Program-made: the position numbers and the translations under genes
Assembly (NCBI GenBank): GCA_902567145.1
Contig: CACFLM010000006.1
Span: 1-25,494 of the forward strand
Reading direction: 5' to 3'
Origin: an uncultured Alphaproteobacteria bacterium
GTDB lineage: Bacteria; Pseudomonadota; Alphaproteobacteria; TMED127
Length of the DNA: 25,494 nt
The notes under the pieces: generated by a model
Database searches by the model: none
Told to the model about the DNA's origin: nothing
What the model saw: the letters and a program-made list of their open reading frames with translations, nothing else
Shown: piece by piece, positions 21,839 through 25,494 of the stretch
How the letters are laid out: every line of letters starts with the position of its first letter
How positions within the stretch are numbered: the first letter of the stretch is position 1

Positions 21839-22534
21839 TTAGGCTTTTGCAGAATCTGCTTTAGCAGCAGCCCAAATAATTACACCAAACGCAATTTTGT
21901 TGATGTAATCAGCAAGGTTATATACCCAGTTAAGCGTTTCAGGATCTGCTCCACCGCCTAAGTATCCTAGGAAATACCCAATTGGGTAAATTGACCAACC
22001 GATTGATACAATCCATTTCAGTGCATTAAAAGCAGATTTCATTCCTTCAGAATTACTTGATGCACTTGCTTGAGCCGCTTCACCAGCAAATACTTCATAA
22101 AGAATGTAAATCCATCCGGCCATTCCGACTATGAATCCTACCATTGCAGGAATATAGCCTGCTTCACCCATGAAACCACCGACTAACATTATTATAGTAC
22201 CTATTAACAATCTCCAGAAAATTCCGGCAGTAGCGGCGCCCACAGCAGCGAGAATTAGATAAAACTCAATCATTTGCAGAGGAACTGTTAGTAACCAATC
22301 AATATATCTGTATACTGTTGGAGATTCACCAGTAGAAACCCACACATCTCTCATGTAATAATAATGAACAGCTGCGATAAGAGTTACTAATCCGGCCACT
22401 CTTACTGATGTGGCCCATTGTTTAGAAACACTATTGGCTTCAAGGAAGAAGAATGCTGTAGATGCAACCATGGAAACTGAAATTATCCAGAAAGTAACAC
22501 CAACAAAATCTTCGGGTTTTAGCATATAATCCAT
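21839..22534 (-). CDS. pR: Proteorhodopsin, blue-absorbing type, proton pump
   Basis: Seven-helix light-driven proton pump of 231 residues with retinal bound to Lys213 (INKIAFG). Compared with green proteorhodopsin the residues align without gaps at an offset of 18: His57 (H75), Arg76 (R94), proton acceptor Asp79 (D97), tuning residue Gln87 (L105), donor Glu90 (E108), Asp209 (D227), Lys213 (K231). Asp/Glu at the acceptor and donor sites mark an outward proton pump, and Gln at 105 marks blue absorption. There is no signal peptide: the ATG has a good AAGGA sequence upstream and an in-frame stop lies a little farther upstream. First gene of the phototrophy cluster, ended by a strong terminator. 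Confidence 0.98.
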   Translation of the reverse strand: MDYMLKPEDFVGVTFWIISVSMVASTAFFFLEANSVSKQWATSVRVAGLVTLIAAVHYYYMRDVWVSTGESPTVYRYIDWLLTVPLQMIEFYLILAAVGAATAGIFWRLLIGTIIMLVGGFMGEAGYIPAMVGFIVGMAGWIYILYEVFAGEAAQASASSNSEGMKSAFNALKWIVSIGWSIYPIGYFLGYLGGGADPETLNWVYNLADYINKIAFGVIIWAAAKADSAKA

Positions 22535-22554
22535 ATGATTATCCTTTCGTATTA

Positions 22555-22560
22555 ATTATA
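22555..22560 (-). promoter_or_regulatory. Probable -10 box of the proteorhodopsin promoter
   Basis: A perfect TATAAT lies on the minus strand at 22560-22555. The start site would be near 22548, leaving a leader of about 14 bases that contains the AAGGA ribosome-binding sequence before ATG 22534. No good -35 box is visible; TTGGGC at 22585-22580 is the best match but at 19-base spacing. Confidence 0.45.
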
Positions 22561-22610
22561 AAATTTGGTATATTATTAAGCCCAAAAGTTAAAGTTTGTA
22601 CAAGTAGATT

Positions 22611-22645
22611 AGGTGGGCATGATTATGCTATTGCCCAAAAAACCT
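22611..22645. repeat. Inverted repeat upstream of the proteorhodopsin promoter
   Basis: TGGGCA (22614-22619) and TGCCCA (22632-22637) form a 6-bp inverted repeat around 12 bases. AGGT (22611-22614) and ACCT (22642-22645) can extend the pairing after a bulge of A residues. It is the only G/C-rich patch in the 208-base gap (22535-22742) upstream of proteorhodopsin and lies about 50 bases upstream of the likely -10 box, a place for an activator or repressor site. The rest of the gap shows only A/T-rich sequence. Confidence 0.35.
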
Positions 22646-22742
22646 CCCCATAAATGTTAATATCTAGGATGACTAAAATTTCTGTTAATTCAAGAAAAAA
22701 AAATACATTTTTTTGTAAATAATTGATCTTATTGATAAAAAA

Positions 22743-23159
22743 TTATAGCAAAAGAGAAAATGATGCCAAAATTGTTGCATTTAATCTTAATTTCCTAAAC
22801 CAAACTTCAGAATAACTTTTGAGAATTTTGAGATCAATAAAGAGGCTCAAAAAAAGTGAGATAAATATAATACAATTTGAATAATAACTAAAATAAGAAT
22901 TATCGTATGTTAGAACTAATAATAATGGAATTAATGGAATAAAAAGTGATTTTTGTTTTTTTTTAGTAATCAGCTTTTGCCATTGCATTCCAGATAGGAA
23001 AGAAATAATGAGAGATGCATATGTAAATGATATTTTTTCGATATCAAAAGAGTTTAAAAAAGTTTCATGATACTTAAAATACTTTGATAAAGGTGAAAAG
23101 TAAAATGGGACAACTCCTAAATATGTAATCAAAATTACTTTTTTATCAGAGGAATTCAT
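22743..23159 (-). CDS. DUF3429-like small membrane protein
   Basis: About 138 residues from ATG 23159; an in-frame TTG at 23171 would add four. It has four to five hydrophobic segments and the pattern of the DUF3429 family: GVVPFYFSPL near the start, YASLIISFLSGMQW (compare 'YGAVILSFLGGVHW'), a middle pair of helices and a closing WFRKLRLNATILASFSLL. Function is unknown; members are inner-membrane proteins found widely in proteobacteria. It runs divergently from the DUF3126 gene and is 208 bases upstream of proteorhodopsin on the same strand. Confidence 0.75.
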   Translation of the reverse strand: MNSSDKKVILITYLGVVPFYFSPLSKYFKYHETFLNSFDIEKISFTYASLIISFLSGMQWQKLITKKKQKSLFIPLIPLLLVLTYDNSYFSYYSNCIIFISLFLSLFIDLKILKSYSEVWFRKLRLNATILASFSLLL

Positions 23160-23197
23160 TTTCTCATACAATTAAAATTAATATTTATGTGTCTTGC

Positions 23198-23234
23198 TTG
23201 ATCAAATTTAATGTTTATCATATACTTTTTGGAG
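23198..23234 (+). promoter_or_regulatory. Promoter and ribosome-binding site of the DUF3126 gene
   Basis: TTGATC (23198-23203) and TATACT (23221-23226) with a 17-base spacer form a good sigma-70-type promoter. GGAG at 23231-23234 lies 9 bases before ATG 23244. The site selects the downstream ATG over an ATG at 23211 that would lie inside the promoter. Confidence 0.55.
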
Positions 23235-23243
23235 TTTCACACA

Positions 23244-23453
23244 ATGACAGATGATGAATTGATTAAAATCAGAAATTATCTAAATAAAACCTTCAATACC
23301 GAAGAATTTGTTTTAAAAAAAAGAAAAGCCATAGACGACTCCTGTGAAGTTTATCTTAAAGATGAATTTCTAGGTCTAATATATAAGGAGAATGAAGAAG
23401 GAGAGGATGACTATCAATTTCACATGTCAATTTTAAAAGAAGACCTCATTTAA
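23244..23453 (+). CDS. DUF3126 family protein
   Basis: A 69-residue acidic protein starting MTDDELIKIRNYL. It matches the alphaproteobacterial DUF3126 pattern: LNKTFN, then DDSCEVYLKDEFLGLIYKE (compare 'DSAEVYIGEEFIGVI'), an acidic NEEGEDDYQFHMSIL and a final DL. Function is unknown. The family is nearly restricted to alphaproteobacteria and so supports the taxonomic call. An ATG at 23211 is in frame, but the GGAG ribosome-binding sequence and promoter favour 23244. The next gene follows 24 bases later on the same strand. Confidence 0.85.
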   Translation: MTDDELIKIRNYLNKTFNTEEFVLKKRKAIDDSCEVYLKDEFLGLIYKENEEGEDDYQFHMSILKEDLI

Positions 23454-23477
23454 ATTAAGAGAGTAAGATTACTGGAT

Positions 23478-24197
23478 ATGATTAAGTTATTTGTTGTATT
23501 AATTCTATTGAGTTCATCTGTGAAGGCTCATCATAAAATTTATAGTCCAAGAGTAGAGGAGGGCAGACAATCTTTAGAATGGAGAGGACATGTTAATTAT
23601 GATGATAGAGTCGAATATAATAAATCACATCATCATGTGTTTGAAACAGAATATTCTTGGACAAGTTTTTGGCAATCGGAGTTAGAGTTTCACGTCTCTG
23701 ATAAAGAAGACACACCCCTTGACTGGGAAAAAACTGAGCTTCAAAATCAAATTCAAATATTTGAATTTGAAAACTTTGCTGGAGCTTTTTATTTTTCATA
23801 TAACTTCGTTTCGGAACAGGATGAAGCAGATGAAATCGAATATAAATATCTAAATGAGTTTAATAACAATTATCTTAGTTGGATAACAAACTTTATTTTT
23901 GAAAAAGGGGTTGGAAAAAAAGCATCAGGGTCTACTACTTTTGATCTTAGTAATCAGTTAATGATAAAAAATTTCTTTATCTCTGATTTAGATATAGGTG
24001 TGGTCGGATTTAGTACTTTTGGTGAACTTTCGAGTTTTGAGACTTTTAGTTTACAAAAACATCTATATGGTGTCCAATTTGAAACTGAACTTGAATTAAA
24101 TAAATTTGATTATGAAATTTCTTTATCTTATCTTCACGGACTAACTGATGCTTCAACAAATCATATGTTTTTATGGAATATGGAACTAGAATTTTAA
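23478..24197 (+). CDS. Predicted outer-membrane beta-barrel protein, unknown
   Basis: A 239-residue protein with a clear signal peptide, cut after SSVKA at about residue 17 to leave an N-terminus HHKIYSPRVEEGRQSLEWRG. The rest alternates polar and hydrophobic residues in strand-sized segments rich in Tyr, Phe and Trp and ends in MELEF, with the terminal aromatic typical of BAM substrates. Clustered histidines (HH at the mature start, HHH near 51-53) could bind metal, which is inference. No named family is recognised with confidence. It follows DUF3126 on the same strand and meets the lipoprotein gene tail to tail 2 bases away. Confidence 0.75.
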   Translation: MIKLFVVLILLSSSVKAHHKIYSPRVEEGRQSLEWRGHVNYDDRVEYNKSHHHVFETEYSWTSFWQSELEFHVSDKEDTPLDWEKTELQNQIQIFEFENFAGAFYFSYNFVSEQDEADEIEYKYLNEFNNNYLSWITNFIFEKGVGKKASGSTTFDLSNQLMIKNFFISDLDIGVVGFSTFGELSSFETFSLQKHLYGVQFETELELNKFDYEISLSYLHGLTDASTNHMFLWNMELEF

Positions 24198-24199
24198 AA

Positions 24200-25207
24200 T
24201 TAATAACCAAGCTCTTTTAATTTTTTAAGATAACTTTCTTCGCTAATAAGTCCTCTTTCTCTCATACTCTCCAATGATTTAAGAGTAAGTTGGTTCTGAC
24301 TTGATTGAATTGAGTTCATATTAGTTTGATTTTGTTGATAATATCCTTGGTATTGATTCTGATAATTTGGATAGGGTTGTTGAGAATTCATATCATACGG
24401 AGTTTGACGATAATTGGGTGGGTAGTAATTACCATATCTAGGTTGATACGGGTTTCTTAAAGATTTTAGCTCATTTTTTAAACTTTGAACTTCATTTCTC
24501 AAGTCTTGTACGCCAATGTTTGAGCGCAGGGCTGTTGTTTGTTCTTGACTACTTAAAAAACTTCTAGCTTTAAGAGCTTGATTGGTAAAAACTAACCAAT
24601 CTTTTCTGGTTTTTGCTTTTGAAGGTCTAAAAACTCCAGAATTTGGAAGAGCACTGAGTCTGTATCTATTATTAATGGTTTGGAATCTGGAACCAGGTGC
24701 ATAAGGGTTTTTTTTAAGATCAGGGTTAATGCCTGCAGACACCATTGGGTCGGTTTCTGACATATTACCTTTTCTAAGAATCGAGCCAAAAATTAGGTTA
24801 AGTCCAGTTTTATTATAAAATATTCTACCTGATGTAACTCTATTTGCGGATAGTCCTTTTTGTTTATACCAACCTTCAATTGTGAAAACAACGTCCTCAT
24901 TGGATTGAGCCTCCAATAGTGCTTCACTAATTGCTATTGCATAATCAGATACCTTGTTGTTAGGGAAAAGTTGTTGTGGTTTTGAACCATAAGTTGTAAG
25001 TACAAGTTTTAGTGCCCCTTCAACTCTTTGAGGATCAATTTTTATTGGGTGAATGTTTTTCACACGTTCATCCTCTACATCTAATTGAACCCTCTGAAAA
25101 CCACTTTTATAATAATACTTATTATCTTCAAAAAAATCTGAGACTGTTGAACAACTCATTAATAAAGTTGTTATAATTAAAGTTAATAAGAATTTCATAA
25201 AAAACAT
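24200..25207 (-). CDS. Lipoprotein with C-terminal SHOCT domain
   Basis: A 335-residue predicted lipoprotein. The signal is MKFLLTLIITTLLMSC with the lipobox LMSC; the lipidated Cys is residue 19 from ATG 25207, or 16 from ATG 25198, which gives the more usual MKF start. A globular region (about 40-220) contains IHPIKIDPQRVEGALKLVL. A short coiled-coil-like segment follows (LRNEVQSLKNELKSLRN, about 236-252), then a Tyr/Asn/Gln/Pro-rich linker (about 253-305), then a C-terminal SHOCT motif, LKSLESMRERGLISEESY. SHOCT domains are short oligomerisation or interaction modules. Function unknown; envelope location is inferred. Confidence 0.8.
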   Translation of the reverse strand: MFFMKFLLTLIITTLLMSCSTVSDFFEDNKYYYKSGFQRVQLDVEDERVKNIHPIKIDPQRVEGALKLVLTTYGSKPQQLFPNNKVSDYAIAISEALLEAQSNEDVVFTIEGWYKQKGLSANRVTSGRIFYNKTGLNLIFGSILRKGNMSETDPMVSAGINPDLKKNPYAPGSRFQTINNRYRLSALPNSGVFRPSKAKTRKDWLVFTNQALKARSFLSSQEQTTALRSNIGVQDLRNEVQSLKNELKSLRNPYQPRYGNYYPPNYRQTPYDMNSQQPYPNYQNQYQGYYQQNQTNMNSIQSSQNQLTLKSLESMRERGLISEESYLKKLKELGY

Positions 25208-25252
25208 ATATTTTAATTGATTCTATCTTTTTATTTATTTTTTTAAACAAAA

Positions 25253-25280
25253 AAAAAGGAGAGCTTAAGCTCTCCTTTTT
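25253..25280 (-). terminator. Terminator of the porin gene, palindromic
   Basis: GGAGAGC-TTAA-GCTCTCC at 25258-25275 is a perfect palindrome, extended by 5 A on one side and 5 T on the other. On the minus strand it lies 34 bases after the porin stop and is followed by a T-rich run, so it ends the porin transcript before the lipoprotein gene. The A/T flanks make it work in both directions in principle. Confidence 0.82.
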
Positions 25281-25309
25281 ATATAACTATAAACTAGTTA
25301 AATTGGTTT

Positions 25310-25494
25310 CTACCAGAAGAAGAAAGCTCCAACTCCACCAAAGGAATCTTCTTGTTCTTCATCAGCAAGATACCAAGTTTTTTCAGTGTATCCACCTTCG
25401 GCAACTAATCTGAAGTTATCAGTAACATTATGCCAGATCATACCAGAATGCATCGTTTGACCATTCATAACACCTCTAGCTTGCATATCATTAC
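25310..25494 (-). CDS. Porin-like outer-membrane protein, C-terminal fragment
   Basis: The minus frame ending at a TAG (25312-25310) is open to the window edge, giving the last 61 residues of a gene that begins beyond 25494. The translation includes GQTMHSGMIWHNVTDNFRL, VAEGGYTEKTWYLADEE and ends GGVGAFFFW. Alternating strands, acidic turns and a terminal aromatic residue (Trp) are typical of an outer-membrane porin or similar beta-barrel. Codon use is slightly less AT-rich than in its neighbours, as expected for a highly expressed gene. It is followed by a strong terminator. Confidence 0.7.
   Translation of the reverse strand, partial: NDMQARGVMNGQTMHSGMIWHNVTDNFRLVAEGGYTEKTWYLADEEQEDSFGGVGAFFFW

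Noticed and set aside
25253..25280. Long palindrome as an operator or recombination site
   Set aside because: G/C-rich stem, A/T-rich flanks and position after the porin stop are those of an ordinary terminator.

Overview
The window comes from an AT-rich (roughly 30% G+C by eye), tightly packed genome. It is almost certainly a streamlined marine alphaproteobacterium. The evidence is the gene order tilS-ftsH-folP-glmM-thiD, the serC-hisZ-purA / rpoH-rluD block, the alphaproteobacterial DUF3126 protein, and a proteorhodopsin with its own retinal-synthesis cluster. The finer placement (Pelagibacterales, HIMB59-like or AEGEAN-169-like) is inference. No tRNA, rRNA, insertion sequence, CRISPR array or phage gene was seen, and no gene-free stretch exceeds 300 bases.

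Layout. 1-5570 (+): 3' end of tilS, then ftsH, folP, glmM and thiD, nearly abutting or overlapping. thiC (5565-7352, -) meets thiD tail to tail. 7446-12769 (+): an SLC13-type permease with two RCK_C domains, then serC, hisZ and purA, again overlapping or abutting. The serA gene that usually sits in this array is missing. 12759-14736 (-): rluD then rpoH. 14736-16321 (+): a small membrane-anchored protein, a secreted HExxH zincin-like protein and an Fe(II)/2-oxoglutarate dioxygenase. 16318-22534 (-): the phototrophy cluster, in transcription order proteorhodopsin, crtE, crtI, crtB, crtY, blh. 22743-25494: a DUF3429 membrane protein (-), DUF3126 protein (+), outer-membrane barrel protein (+), SHOCT lipoprotein (-) and the C-terminal end of a porin (-).

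How the genes work together. CrtE makes geranylgeranyl diphosphate, CrtB phytoene, CrtI lycopene and CrtY beta-carotene. Blh cleaves beta-carotene to retinal, the chromophore of the proteorhodopsin. That protein has Gln at the spectral tuning site (blue type) and every proton-pump residue, but begins at about the mature N-terminus with no signal peptide.

The most notable points are in this cluster. (1) blh is split by one extra T in a 7-T run, which cuts off the two predicted iron-ligand histidines of an HSTRH motif; removing one T gives an intact 293-residue Blh. (2) crtB appears to have lost about 24 C-terminal residues to a similar extra T; removing one T gives a 301-residue protein ending 1 base before crtY. 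(3) A perfect 11-bp terminator hairpin with an 8-T tract lies between proteorhodopsin and crtE, directly upstream of the crtE start, suggesting read-through control. The two frameshifts may be sequencing errors, real decay, or recoding/slippage; the sequence alone cannot decide.
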